A DNA stretch of 64,000 nt from DATJCV01 sp963707665 (GCA_963707665.1 CAVPQU010000015.1:62001-126000); one strand, 5' to 3'; positions 35,651 through 44,540 are shown, numbered from the stretch's first letter. A program made the numbers and translations. Notes: generated from the sequence alone by a model not told the origin.

Positions 35651-36136
35651 TTATTCGTCCTCGGTAGCGTCGGCCAGCTCTTCCAGCGTGATCGTCAGAT
35701 TCGCCATTTCGATTGCCACGCGCGCCGCATCGGCACCCTTTTGCGCCATGCGCGCTTCAGCCTGACCGTCGTTTTCGGTGGTCAGCACCGCATTCGCGAT
35801 CGGAATGCCGAAATCCAGCCCGACCCGGGTGATGCCGGCGCCGGATTCATTGGCGACCAGTTCGAAATGGTAGGTTTCGCCGCGAATCACGGCACCGATC
35901 GCGATCAGCGCATCGAATTGCTGGGTGTCGGCCATTTTTTGCAGCGCCAGCGGGATCTCCAGCGCTCCCGGCACGGTGACGTGCAACACGTCTTCATCCG
36001 CCACGCCCAGCCGCGTCAGTTCCCCCAGACAGGCGGCCAGCAGGCCATGGCCAATATCCGCATTGAAGCGCGCCTGCACCACGCCAATGCGCAGGCCCTG
36101 TCCATCCAGATTCGTTTCGACGGTTCCAACGGTCAT
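35651..36136 (-). CDS. ribH: 6,7-dimethyl-8-ribityllumazine synthase
   Basis: Penultimate riboflavin enzyme, condensing the ribityl pyrimidine with dihydroxybutanone phosphate. 161 intact residues: RIGVVQARFNADIGHGLL, VTVPGALEIPLALQKMA, ALIAIGAVIRGETYHFELVANE with catalytic His, and FGIPIANAVLTTENDGQAEAR. These are the family's substrate-binding blocks. It lies 70 bp downstream of ribB on the same strand and 40 bp before nusB, forming a riboflavin/nusB unit. Confidence 0.97.
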   Translation of the reverse strand: MTVGTVETNLDGQGLRIGVVQARFNADIGHGLLAACLGELTRLGVADEDVLHVTVPGALEIPLALQKMADTQQFDALIAIGAVIRGETYHFELVANESGAGITRVGLDFGIPIANAVLTTENDGQAEARMAQKGADAARVAIEMANLTITLEELADATEDE

Positions 36137-36206
36137 GGCTTTCCTTTATGCGCGCTTGCGCCTGATTCAAATGACAAGTTTCAAAATTCTCGGACTGCCG
36201 AATGGC

Positions 36207-37322
36207 TTACTGGTTCGGGCCGCTTTGGTAGCCGATCACTTCCAGGTTGAAGCCGGTCATCGACGGCATTTTTCTCGGGCTGGCGAGCAGCTTCATCTTG
36301 CCCACGCCAAGGTCTTTCAGGATCTGGGCACCGATGCCATAGGTACGCAAATCCATCCGCGGCGCGGACGAGCGTGGGCGGGCGCCGGGTTCGTCGAGCG
36401 CCTGGAACTGGGCAAACAGCTGCTCCGCCGATTCCTCATCGCAATTCAGCAAGACCACTACGCCACGCTCGGCAGCCTGGATCGCGGTCATCGCCGCCGC
36501 CAGGTTCCATGAATGGGTCGTGGCCTCGGTTTCCAGCAAATCCATGATCGACACCGGCTGATGCACCCGCACCAGCGTTTCCGTCTCGGCCGTGATGGTG
36601 CCGTGCACCAGCGCCAGATGGGCGCTGCCGCTCGGCGTGTCGCGGTAGGCGATGGCCTGGAACGGGCCATGGACGGTATGCACGCTGCGTTCGGCAATGC
36701 GCTCGACGATGCTCTCATGCTGGCTGCGGTAATGGATGAGGTCGGCAATGGTGCCGATTTTCAGGCCGTGCTCGCGCGCGAATTCCAGCAGATCGGGCAG
36801 GCGCGCCATGCTGCCGTCGTCCTTCAGGATTTCACAAATGACCGCCGCCGGCGTCAGTCCGGCCAGTTCGGTAAAGTCGCACCCTGCTTCGGTATGGCCG
36901 GCGCGCATCAGCACGCCGCCCTTTTGCGCCTTGATCGGAAAGATGTGGCCCGGCTGCACGATATCCGACGGTCGCGCGTTGCGCGCCACTGCCGCCTGCA
37001 CGGTACGCGCACGGTCGGCCGCCGAAATGCCGGTAGTCACGCCTTCGGCAGCCTCGATGGACAAGGTGAAATTGGTACCGTATGCAGTGCCGTTATTGGC
37101 CGTCATCAGGCCCAGGTTCAATTGTCGGCAGCGCTCTTCGGTCAGAGTCAGGCAGATCAGGCCGCGGCCGTAGCGCGCCATGAAGTTGATCGCTTCGGGC
37201 GTGACGAAGTCGGCCGCCAGCACCAGGTCGCCTTCGTTTTCGCGATCTTCCTCGTCGACCAGGATGACCATGCGGCCAGCGCGCATTTCGGTGATGATTT
37301 CTTGGGTAGTTGCAATAGACAT
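36207..37322 (-). CDS. ribB: 3,4-dihydroxy-2-butanone 4-phosphate synthase fused to a degenerate GTP cyclohydrolase II domain
   Basis: 371 residues. The RibB part (about 1-200) is complete: MVILVDEEDRENEGDLVLAAD (metal-binding Glu), GRGLICLTLTEERC, GTNFTLSIEA, RPGHIFP-type segment PGHIFPIKAQKGGVLMRAGHTEA, and DDGSMARLPDL. The second part aligns with RibA but lacks its zinc cysteines and the GECLTGD and RxEGRGIG-type catalytic blocks; instead one reads HLALVHGTITAETETLVRV and AERGVVVLLNCDEESAEQL. This matches what has been described as RibBX proteins, in which only the RibB activity remains. A separate ribA would be needed elsewhere. I find no FMN riboswitch in the 260 bp upstream. Confidence 0.93.
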   Translation of the reverse strand: MSIATTQEIITEMRAGRMVILVDEEDRENEGDLVLAADFVTPEAINFMARYGRGLICLTLTEERCRQLNLGLMTANNGTAYGTNFTLSIEAAEGVTTGISAADRARTVQAAVARNARPSDIVQPGHIFPIKAQKGGVLMRAGHTEAGCDFTELAGLTPAAVICEILKDDGSMARLPDLLEFAREHGLKIGTIADLIHYRSQHESIVERIAERSVHTVHGPFQAIAYRDTPSGSAHLALVHGTITAETETLVRVHQPVSIMDLLETEATTHSWNLAAAMTAIQAAERGVVVLLNCDEESAEQLFAQFQALDEPGARPRSSAPRMDLRTYGIGAQILKDLGVGKMKLLASPRKMPSMTGFNLEVIGYQSGPNQ

Positions 37323-37581
37323 GGTAACGATCCTGAACAGGCTGCCATTCTAATGGATTTCACGGGCTCGAAGTTTCCGCCGGCAGACAGTCAGTGCCGC
37401 CATCGGGAATATTTACACGTCGCGTGTAATACGGCGACTGCTACCAGCGCACCTCAAGAGCGGGCCGGCGCCTTGACCAAGATGGCACGCCGCTTGCATT
37501 TCCATCCGCGCTGGTGCGGCACTTTCGCTCGCCAGGCGGCTGCTGCACTGATCAATCCTGCGCTTTTTTGAGGAGGAAGAT

Positions 37582-38013
37582 ATGGATGCTTTTCCGCTAC
37601 AAGCCTCGGGCGTGGAACAAGAAGGGCCAGGCAAGGCGAAAGACTCGGCCACACATCAGGCCGGCGTGGCGTTGCGGGCCGAACTGGCGAATCTGAAAAA
37701 CGATCTGGACGCGCTGATGCTGCACCAGGCGACCTTGTCGGATGGGGAATTGAGCGAAGCCTATGCCCGTATCCTGGCGCGAATTGGCGCCTCCGGCGGC
37801 ACTGCGCGCCAAGCGGCGCAGGATGAAGGCCCACAAAAACCGACACCTTATCAAGCTGCCTGCGCCGAAGTCAGGCAGCGGCCGTTGCAATCCCTGGCAG
37901 CAGCGGCGCTAGCCGGCTTTCTGGGCGGCTGGCTGACAAGCGGCCAAACCAGACCATTAACGCGCGCCACGTGGCAGTTGCTGGTGCTGCTCGCTATCCT
38001 CGCTCTGGCCTGA
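37582..38013 (+). CDS. DUF883/ElaB-YqjD-like membrane-anchored protein
   Basis: 143 residues with a strong ribosome site (GAGGAGGAAGAT). The N-terminal half is helical and charged (VALRAELANLKNDLDALMLHQAT), like the coiled-coil of ribosome-associated ElaB/YqjD proteins. The C-terminus ends with two hydrophobic stretches, LAAAALAGFLGGWLTSG and WQLLVLLAILALA. The AAxAGFLxGWL segment resembles the DUF883 C-terminal anchor. Assignment is by architecture; sequence identity is not strong. The preceding 259 bp contain no gene. Confidence 0.6.
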   Translation: MDAFPLQASGVEQEGPGKAKDSATHQAGVALRAELANLKNDLDALMLHQATLSDGELSEAYARILARIGASGGTARQAAQDEGPQKPTPYQAACAEVRQRPLQSLAAAALAGFLGGWLTSGQTRPLTRATWQLLVLLAILALA

Positions 38014-38048
38014 CGCGTCGCCTGCGCTAGGCGCACCATGGCGACGAC

Positions 38049-38552
38049 TCACTGGCTGGCAGGTGTCGCGGCGCCGGCATGGCGCATCGAACGCGGCTGC
38101 TCCAGCCCGGCTTGCGCCGCCGGCCAGACAAACACCAGCCGCTGTGGGCCATGTCCGCCACCGGCCTGGGCGGTCCTGGTCTGCGTGTGGCCGTCTACCG
38201 TGGCGCGGACGCGATAGCTGCCGGCATGCGGCACTTTCACCAACATCATCGGGCCATCGCAGGTAGTTTGCAGAACCGGCGTGCCACTTTTGTCAGCAAT
38301 TTCAACGCTGACGTCGGCCAGGTAACTGCCATCCCGAGCCGCAAAAGTGGACATCAGGTCATAGCTTTTGGCCGCTTGCTTCATCGCGGTCGATTCATCC
38401 AGACCGACGCCGCCGCACAGATAGGTAATGCCGTTTTCAGTTGTCGGTTGCATGTCGGCCGCGGCCGTTGGCGCTGCCGGCTGCGACTGCGGCTGTGCCA
38501 GTGCGGTGCACGACAGCGTGCAAAGTGCCAGGAAAAGTGTGCTTGTTTTCAT
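38049..38552 (-). CDS. secreted protein with a carboxypeptidase-regulatory-like fold, function unknown
   Basis: 167 residues. MKTSTLFLALCTLSCTALAQ is a Sec signal peptide cut after ALA, and GGAGGTTCGATC precedes the ATG. The mature part begins QPQSQPAAPTAAA, then ITYLCGGVGLDESTAMKQAAKSYDL, LADVSVEIADKSGTPVLQTTCDGPMMLVKVPHAGSYRVRATVDG in pieces, a beta-sandwich pattern of the kind annotated as carboxypeptidase regulatory-like. Two cysteines (about 54 and 105) could form a periplasmic disulfide. Convergent with the DUF883-like gene. Confidence 0.65.
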   Translation of the reverse strand: MKTSTLFLALCTLSCTALAQPQSQPAAPTAAADMQPTTENGITYLCGGVGLDESTAMKQAAKSYDLMSTFAARDGSYLADVSVEIADKSGTPVLQTTCDGPMMLVKVPHAGSYRVRATVDGHTQTRTAQAGGGHGPQRLVFVWPAAQAGLEQPRSMRHAGAATPASQ

Positions 38553-38884
38553 GATCGAACCTCCTGTCTCAAGGAAAACAGAGTGACGCCGCCCAGGCAT
38601 GGCCTGGCGGCAACTACCCGTAACTGCGCCAGCGTGCCGAGCGTCATCATGTCAATGGGACAACGGCGACTGGCAAACGATTCAAAAAAATGCAAAAAAT
38701 AATGTTTTACGTTGGGCAACAGTTGAACTTTTGTCCTGCCGGCGTGGTTCTAATCACCATTGCGATACAGCTCGCATTCCTGCTTCATCATTTACCGTTC
38801 GTCGTTGCTGATTGATAGTGCCAACAGACCAAAGATGTTGAAAAATTTACGTAGTGTCGTGGCCGGAATGCTCGGCACGTTTCG

Positions 38885-39625
38885 ATGAACAGTCCGCTGG
38901 CGTTTCGTTTGCAGGTCGATATCTTGCCGCAGCCGGACGAAGTGACTTGCGGGCCGACTTGCTTGCATGCCATCTATCGCTACTGGCAGCAAGACCAGGA
39001 GTTGGCGACGGTGATCGCCCGCACCAGCAAGTTTGAACATGGCGGCACGCTGGCGGTTTTTCTCGCCTGTGATGCTTTGCGTCACGGATACCGGGCGACG
39101 ATCTACACCTACAACCTCACCGTCTTCGATCCCACCTGGTTCGTCGATCGCAGCATTGATATTGCCAACCGCCTGACGCAGCAGCAAGAACTGAAGGCCG
39201 ATTACCGTCTGCAGTATGCGACCGCCGGCTACCAGGATTTCCTGCGGCTTGGCGGCCGGCTGCGCATGACGCACCTGTCACGTCGCCTGATCCAGGCCAT
39301 CTTGCGCCGCCGGCTGCCGATCCTGACCGGCCTTAGTTCGACTTACCTGTACCGCACCGCGCGCGAATTCGGCCCGAACGACATGCCGGACGACATCCGC
39401 GGTTTGCCGGCCGGCCACTTCGTCGTCATCGCCGGCTACAACCACACCAACCGCACGGTGCTGGTGATGGACCCCTATCAACTCAATCCCTACAACCAGG
39501 CTTCCGGCGGCTACTGGATCAGCATCGACCGCGTGATCTGCGCGATTCTGCTCGGCATCGTCACGCATGACGCCAATCTGCTGATCATTCACCCACCCCG
39601 AAAGACGGTGCCGCTTGCATCATGA
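38885..39625 (+). CDS. C39-like cysteine peptidase, first gene of amidoligase operon
   Basis: 246 residues, soluble, no signal peptide. The C39/papain-like active site is complete: Gln16 and Cys22 in PQPDEVTCGPTCLHAIYRYW, His178 in LPAGHFVVIAGYNH, and Asp196 in VLVMDPYQL. Classical C39 enzymes cut double-glycine leaders inside ABC exporters; this one is free-standing and has no transporter beside it, so a different role is likely, for example trimming or hydrolysing a peptide made by the two ligases that follow. Its TGA overlaps the ATG of the ATP-grasp gene (ATGA), which implies translational coupling. No good ribosome site is seen at its own start. Confidence 0.85.
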   Translation: MNSPLAFRLQVDILPQPDEVTCGPTCLHAIYRYWQQDQELATVIARTSKFEHGGTLAVFLACDALRHGYRATIYTYNLTVFDPTWFVDRSIDIANRLTQQQELKADYRLQYATAGYQDFLRLGGRLRMTHLSRRLIQAILRRRLPILTGLSSTYLYRTAREFGPNDMPDDIRGLPAGHFVVIAGYNHTNRTVLVMDPYQLNPYNQASGGYWISIDRVICAILLGIVTHDANLLIIHPPRKTVPLAS

Positions 39626-41106
39626 ATAATCTGCTGGTCGTCAATCACGCACGCTGCTGGATTTTCGACAGTCCCGCCCTCCCCACTGTCCGCGTCATCA
39701 CCGCACAAGCCTATTTGACCGAATCCGCATCAGAGCGATTTGATCCCCACTGCACCAGAATCATCAACCTCGCCGCCAATAGCGCCTATCAGGATCGCGC
39801 CTGGTATGTGTCGCTGCTGGCGGCCGCGCGTGGCCAGCAGCCGCTGCCCGATCCGCGCACGCTGAGCGATCTTGCGGCACCGGCGCTGACCCAGGCACTG
39901 ACCCAGTCGCTGCGGCCGCTGATCGCGCAGGCGCAGGTGCCGGCCGATAGCGGTACGCTGGAGTTTCGCAGCTACTTTGGCCGCACGCAGGACGCCCGCT
40001 GGTGCGCATTGGCGGCACAACTGTTCGCGCTGCTACCGGCACCGCTGCTGCAGGTTCGCATTGAATTCGACGCCGATGGCGGGCGCGTGGCCAAGCTTGC
40101 CTGCTTTGACTGCGACGCCGTGCCGCCGGCGCAGCGCCGCTTCATGCTCGAGGCCGCCGCTACCTGGCTGCAGCCGACCATTCATGGCGCCATTTACAAG
40201 AAAGCGCCGGCACTTGCCATCTTGCACGACCCGGCTGCCAGCGAGCGGCCGTCCAACGCGCTGGCCCTGAAAAAATTCGTCAGCGCCGCCGAACAGCTGC
40301 AGATGTCTGCGGAAATGATCACCAGGCAGGACTTGGCGCGGCTGCCGGAATTCGATGCCCTCTTCATCCGCGACACTACCCACGTCAATCACTACACTTA
40401 TCAGGCGGCGCGCCAGGCGGCGCTACAGGGCGCCATCGTGATCGACGATCCCGACTCGATCATCCAATGCTGCAACAAAATTTACCTGGCGGAATTGCTG
40501 GCGCGCCACCATATCCGGCAGCCGCGCAGCATGCTGGTGCATGGCGACCGGCTGGACCGAATGCTGCAACAGGTGATTGGCACACTCGGCTTGCCGTGCG
40601 TCTTGAAGCAGCCGGACGGCGCGTTTTCACGTGGCGTCCTGAAAGCCGACTCGGCTGCCGCGCTGGAAGCGGGCGCGCGCCGCTTGCTGCAACATTCGGC
40701 GCTGATCCTGGCACAGGAATATCTGCCGACCGCGTTCGACTGGCGCATCGGCATCCTGGAGCGCCAGCCACTATTCGCCTGCAAATATTTCATGGTGCCC
40801 GGGCACTGGCAAATCGTGAAAAACGACCGGCAAGCGCTGATCGAGGGCAAAACCCAGGCCTTGCCGCTCGCTGCCGCGCCAGCCGCCGTGGTGGAGGTCG
40901 CACTACAGGCAGCGAACCTGATCGGCGCCGGCTTTTATGGTGTCGACGTCAAGCAGGCCGGCGGCCAAAGTTACGTCATGGAGATCAACGACAATCCAAA
41001 CGTGGACGCCGGCCATGAAGATCACGTATTGCAAGACGATCTGTACCGTACCGTGATGACGGTATTCCGTCGGCGCATCGACGCCGCGGCCAGGCGAAGC
41101 GCATAG
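39622..41106 (+). CDS. RimK-type ATP-grasp ligase with RLAN N-terminal domain
   Basis: 494 residues. The N-terminal part (about 1-190) resembles the RimK-like ATP-grasp N-terminal domain, with RIINLAANSAYQDRAWYVSLLAAARGQ. The ATP-grasp region (about 280-480) has LPCVLKQPDGAFSRGVLKA (ATP-binding Lys and Gly-rich loop), AQEYLPTAFDWRIGILE, and the metal-binding GFYGVDVKQAG...YVMEINDNPNVDAGHED. RimK-type enzymes form amide bonds between an amine, usually glutamate, and an acyl phosphate. It could extend a peptide or small molecule. Lies between the peptidase and a GCS2-type ligase, in one operon. Substrate unknown. Confidence 0.87.
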   Translation: MNNLLVVNHARCWIFDSPALPTVRVITAQAYLTESASERFDPHCTRIINLAANSAYQDRAWYVSLLAAARGQQPLPDPRTLSDLAAPALTQALTQSLRPLIAQAQVPADSGTLEFRSYFGRTQDARWCALAAQLFALLPAPLLQVRIEFDADGGRVAKLACFDCDAVPPAQRRFMLEAAATWLQPTIHGAIYKKAPALAILHDPAASERPSNALALKKFVSAAEQLQMSAEMITRQDLARLPEFDALFIRDTTHVNHYTYQAARQAALQGAIVIDDPDSIIQCCNKIYLAELLARHHIRQPRSMLVHGDRLDRMLQQVIGTLGLPCVLKQPDGAFSRGVLKADSAAALEAGARRLLQHSALILAQEYLPTAFDWRIGILERQPLFACKYFMVPGHWQIVKNDRQALIEGKTQALPLAAAPAAVVEVALQAANLIGAGFYGVDVKQAGGQSYVMEINDNPNVDAGHEDHVLQDDLYRTVMTVFRRRIDAAARRSA

Positions 41107-41117
41107 CGGGCATCGCC

Positions 41118-42341
41118 ATGAATGATCCCGCTGCTCCCTACCCCCTGTTTTCCGCCTACGGCATCGAACTCGAATACATGATCGTGGCGAGGGCGTCGCT
41201 TGATGTACTACCGATCGCCGATCGCTGCCTGCCGCGACCAGCCACCACCACGCCCGAGCCGGCGCCACTGCTTGACTGGTCGAACGAGCTGGTACTGCAT
41301 GTGATCGAAGTGAAGAATCCGCAGCCGCAAGCGCTGGCCCTGCTGCCCACGGCATTCCAGGAGGCGGTACGGATCATGAATCAGGACCTGCAGCCCGCGG
41401 CAGCGCAATTGATGCCAGGCGCCATGCATCCATGGATGCAGCCGAGTTCGGAAACGCGGCTGTGGCCGCATGAGCACAACGACATCTATCGCACCTATGA
41501 TCGCATTTTCAATTGCCGCCGCCATGGCTGGGCCAATCTGCAAAGCATGCATGTCAACCTGCCGTTCGCCAGCGACAGCGAATTCGTGCAATTGCATGCG
41601 GCGCTGCGTCTGCTGCTCCCGCTGCTGCCGGCGCTGGCGGCCAGCTCGCCATTGATGGAAGGTAGCGCGACGGGTTTTGCTGATACCCGGATGGAAGTTT
41701 ATCGGCACAATGCCGGTGCCTTTGCCGCCATCGCCGGCACTGTCATCCCGGAATCGGTAGCTGGCATGCAAGACTATCGGCAACGCATCCTGCAACCGAT
41801 GTATGACTCCATCGCCGACGCCGATCCCGAAGGCGTCTTGCGGCACGAATGGCTGAATTCGCGCGGCGCGATTGCGCGTTTCGAACGCAATGCGATCGAG
41901 ATTCGGGTACTCGACATGCAGGAATGTCCGCAAGCCGATCTCGCCATTGCCGCCGCCGTGGTGGCCGTGACGAAAATGCTGTACCGCAAGGCTGTGGCGG
42001 CGCAGGCGCCATTTGACACAGGGCGGCTGACACAGGTGCTGCAGGCGTGCATCCGGGCGGCGGAACAAGCCGTGATTGACGATGCCCGCTATCTGGCGCT
42101 ATTGGGCTTTCCGGAGCGGCGCTGCAGCGCCAGCGATTTGTGGCAGCACTTGCTCGAAAGCGTGGCGCCGGGCGAGCTCAATGTTGCCAACCGCACCATA
42201 CTCGACACGATACTGCACCGAGGAACGCTGGCGCGGCGCCTGTTGCGTGCGTTGGCCGGCGACTATCGGCGCGCGCCGTTGCGCGTGGTGTATCAGGAAT
42301 TGTGCGATTGCCTGCAACACGGGCGTCAGTTTCAGCCCTAG
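41118..42341 (+). CDS. GCS2-type glutamate-cysteine ligase-like amidoligase
   Basis: 407 residues, in the glutamate-cysteine ligase type 2 family by the N-terminal metal/ATP motif FSAYGIELEYMIV (ExE) and later LVLHVIEVKNPQP, SMHVNLPFAS, RMEVYRHNAGAFAAIAGTVIPE, and FERNAIEIRVLDMQECPQAD. In this family the ligase makes a gamma-glutamyl bond; a glutathione-type product or a gamma-glutamyl tag is possible. Begins 11 bp after the ATP-grasp stop. It differs from the house-keeping GshA of proteobacteria (GCS1), so it is probably dedicated to the product of this operon. Confidence 0.85.
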   Translation: MNDPAAPYPLFSAYGIELEYMIVARASLDVLPIADRCLPRPATTTPEPAPLLDWSNELVLHVIEVKNPQPQALALLPTAFQEAVRIMNQDLQPAAAQLMPGAMHPWMQPSSETRLWPHEHNDIYRTYDRIFNCRRHGWANLQSMHVNLPFASDSEFVQLHAALRLLLPLLPALAASSPLMEGSATGFADTRMEVYRHNAGAFAAIAGTVIPESVAGMQDYRQRILQPMYDSIADADPEGVLRHEWLNSRGAIARFERNAIEIRVLDMQECPQADLAIAAAVVAVTKMLYRKAVAAQAPFDTGRLTQVLQACIRAAEQAVIDDARYLALLGFPERRCSASDLWQHLLESVAPGELNVANRTILDTILHRGTLARRLLRALAGDYRRAPLRVVYQELCDCLQHGRQFQP

Positions 42342-42353
42342 ATCGTAGCCGCG

Positions 42354-43109
42354 ATGGAAAATGGACAATTTCTGCTGATCAGTTGCGAACATGGCGGCTA
42401 CCAGATCCCCCCGCCATACCGCGCACTGTTCCGCGATCGACAGCTTTTACTGCGCAGCCACTACGGTTACGATGCCGGCGCTCTGCAGTTGGCGCGCCAA
42501 ATGGCGGCAACCCTGGCGGCGCCGCTGCAAGCCGCTACCGTCAGCCGCCTGCTGATCGATCTGAATCGCTCGCCCGCACACCCACGTTTGTATTCGAGCA
42601 CAACGCGCGGCCTGACGCTGGCGCAACGCCGTGAGATTTTCGAGCGCTATTACCTGCCGTACCGGACTGCGGTGCAACTGCGGATCGCCAGCGCCATCGC
42701 CGATGGCCAGCGGGTGCTGCATGTTTCCTGCCACAGCTTCACGCCGCTGCTGAACGGCAAGCTGCGCGATACCGACCTCGGCCTGCTGTACGACCCGGCG
42801 CGCACGGCCGAAACCATGTTTTGTCAGCGCTGGCAGGCCAGCCTCAAGGCTGCTTTGCCGGACCTGAAAATACGGCGCAATGTGCCGTACAAAGGAAGCG
42901 CCGACAGCTTCACCGCTTTCCTGCGGCGTCATTTTGACGATGCGCAGTATGCCGGCGTCGAGCTTGAAGTCAACCAGAAACATGTGGTGACTGGCACCGC
43001 TGCATGGCCGGCCTTGCGGCGTGCGATCGTGGACAGCTTGCGCATCGTGCTCGGCCATGCGGCATGGTCCGACCGAAGTTGCGTTTGTAATAACTACCGT
43101 CCGTCGTAA
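42354..43109 (+). CDS. N-formylglutamate amidohydrolase-like zinc hydrolase
   Basis: 251 residues. The FGase family motifs are ISCEHGGYQIP (zinc His and Glu), ATVSRLLIDLNRSPAHP, VLHVSCHSFTP (zinc His) and the late YAGVELEVNQKH with conserved Glu. Known relatives hydrolyse N-formyl- or N-acyl-glutamate; here, beside two ligases, it may release a glutamyl or acyl group. The last 15 residues (SDRSCVCNNYRPS) are unlike the family, so a base error near 43080 may have changed the end. Starts 12 bp after the GCS2 gene; no hut genes are nearby, which argues against histidine degradation. Confidence 0.85.
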   Translation: MENGQFLLISCEHGGYQIPPPYRALFRDRQLLLRSHYGYDAGALQLARQMAATLAAPLQAATVSRLLIDLNRSPAHPRLYSSTTRGLTLAQRREIFERYYLPYRTAVQLRIASAIADGQRVLHVSCHSFTPLLNGKLRDTDLGLLYDPARTAETMFCQRWQASLKAALPDLKIRRNVPYKGSADSFTAFLRRHFDDAQYAGVELEVNQKHVVTGTAAWPALRRAIVDSLRIVLGHAAWSDRSCVCNNYRPS

Positions 43110-43250
43110 AAACTACCGCACCCCAGCAATCTCGCATCCGATTGTGCGTGGAGCGTACGTGGCAAGCATTGTTCACCGACGAGCAACTGGCACATTTACT
43201 GCATGCAGATTGCTAGCCATTGCCACTTTCCACCATTATCGAGGCCCCCT

Positions 43251-43631
43251 ATGCTACAGATGAATAAAATTCTTCCGTGCGCGATAAGCGCACTTGCACT
43301 ACTGACGCTGAGCGCCTGCAGCATGATGAAAATGCCCGACATGTCGACATCCGCCGCTCCTAGCACGGCAACGTCCAGCATGGCTTCCGCCGTCGGCGTA
43401 GTGCAGTCAATCGAGCGGGTCGACCAGAAGGATGCCGGCATTGGCGTTGGCACGATCACCGGCGTCGTCGTCGGCGACACCCGAAGCAGCCGCGTCCGGG
43501 ATGATCGGGCTTATCGTGTGACGCTGCGTATGGACGATGGCGCGCAACAGGTATTTGCTACTGAAACCAATCCCAGCCTGCGCGTCGGCGACCGCGTACA
43601 GATCGTCAATGGCATCGTCGAACATTATTGA
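43251..43631 (+). CDS. small lipoprotein of the outer-membrane SlyB-like type
   Basis: 126 residues with lipoprotein signal MNKILPCAISALALLTLSAC (second Met, 43260) and lipobox LSAC. A Ser/Ala/Met linker is followed by GVVQSIERVDQKDAGIG, GTITGVVVGDTRSSRVR and YRVTLRMDDGAQQVFATE, NPSLRVGDRVQIVNGIVEHY. The order V-x-x-I-x-x-V ... G ... V ... RMDDG ... GDRV resembles the glycine-zipper/SlyB-Pal family, in which the beta-hairpin domain remains and the glycine zipper is replaced here by GVGTITGVVVG. Precedes a membrane protein gene by 87 bp. Confidence 0.7.
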   Translation: MLQMNKILPCAISALALLTLSACSMMKMPDMSTSAAPSTATSSMASAVGVVQSIERVDQKDAGIGVGTITGVVVGDTRSSRVRDDRAYRVTLRMDDGAQQVFATETNPSLRVGDRVQIVNGIVEHY

Positions 43632-43718
43632 TTTTTGAACATTGCAGGTCTGCATGCCGGCAGCGGATCGATCCGCCCATCCACATCTGCACCTGCACCT
43701 GCGCCAAGGAGAAACAAC

Positions 43719-44540
43719 ATGGCTATTACCGACCGCAACCTGACCGGAACCTATCGCAACCCGGCGATGGACAACAGTGCCACGTTGCGGCGTCCGCTTT
43801 TTTCCTCCCTGCGCTGGGGTGCGATCCTGGCCGGTGTGGTGGTTGGCGTGGCGCTGCAGATGGTACTGACCATGCTCGGCGTGGCCACCGGCCTTTCCAC
43901 CCTGGAGGTAGGCGCCGGCGAATCGGCCAGCGCCACCGGACCCTTGCTGTGGGCCGGCATCAGCATGCTGATCGCCGCCTTCGTCGGCGGCTATGTAGCG
44001 GCGCGGTCGTCCGGCTTGAAGCGCAAAAGCGATGGCCTGCTGCATGGCGCTACCGCCTGGGGCGTGACTACTCTGCTGTTTGTCGTGCTGGCAGCGTCGG
44101 CCGGCGGCAGCATCCTGGGCGGCATCTTCGGCACCATGGGTGAAGCGATGACCCAGTCCAACAATGGCGTTGCCGGCGGCGTATTGAGTCGGCAATTCGG
44201 CAATGTCGACCCCGGGATCGTCGACCGTTTCGAACGCCAGATTCAGGCTGGCAACCGGAATGACGCCATACAGTTGCTGACCGGCTCCCTCAATATGGAT
44301 CCACAGCGTGCCGCTACCATTGTCGATCAGGCGCTGATTGTCGCCGGCTCGCCCGAGCAGGCGTCGCCGCAAGGAAGGGCTGCGGCGAATCGCACGGTGC
44401 AAATGGCGTCGAGCACCGCCTGGATGGTATTTGGCGCCATGGCCCTGTCACTCGCGCTGGGCATGAGTGGCGGCTTGCTCGGCGCCAGCGGTGCCCGGCG
44501 CATGGTATGGGACGGCAGCTCGGCGCCACAGGCCGCCTGA
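43719..44540 (+). CDS. four-span membrane protein, PhnA-like annotation group
   Basis: 273 residues from MAITDRNLTGTYRNPAMDN, with AAGGAG before the ATG. Hydrophobic spans: WGAILAGVVVGVALQMVLTMLG, LWAGISMLIAAFVGGYVAA, VTTLLFVVLAASAGGSILGG, and WMVFGAMALSLALGMSGGLLGA. The first two resemble the repeated GAxxAGxxxGxxxxLxLxLLG pattern of proteins called PhnA-like in proteobacterial genomes, whose function is unknown. A soluble loop of about 85 residues (LSRQFGNVDPGIVDRFERQ...) lies between spans 3 and 4. Convergent with the sigma-54 response regulator. Confidence 0.72.
   Translation: MAITDRNLTGTYRNPAMDNSATLRRPLFSSLRWGAILAGVVVGVALQMVLTMLGVATGLSTLEVGAGESASATGPLLWAGISMLIAAFVGGYVAARSSGLKRKSDGLLHGATAWGVTTLLFVVLAASAGGSILGGIFGTMGEAMTQSNNGVAGGVLSRQFGNVDPGIVDRFERQIQAGNRNDAIQLLTGSLNMDPQRAATIVDQALIVAGSPEQASPQGRAAANRTVQMASSTAWMVFGAMALSLALGMSGGLLGASGARRMVWDGSSAPQAA

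Noticed and set aside
37323..37581. FMN riboswitch upstream of ribB
   Set aside because: I looked for the RFN core (AGGGGCGGGG, CCACCGGCGG) on the minus strand and did not find it; only an isolated GCCGGCGG is present.
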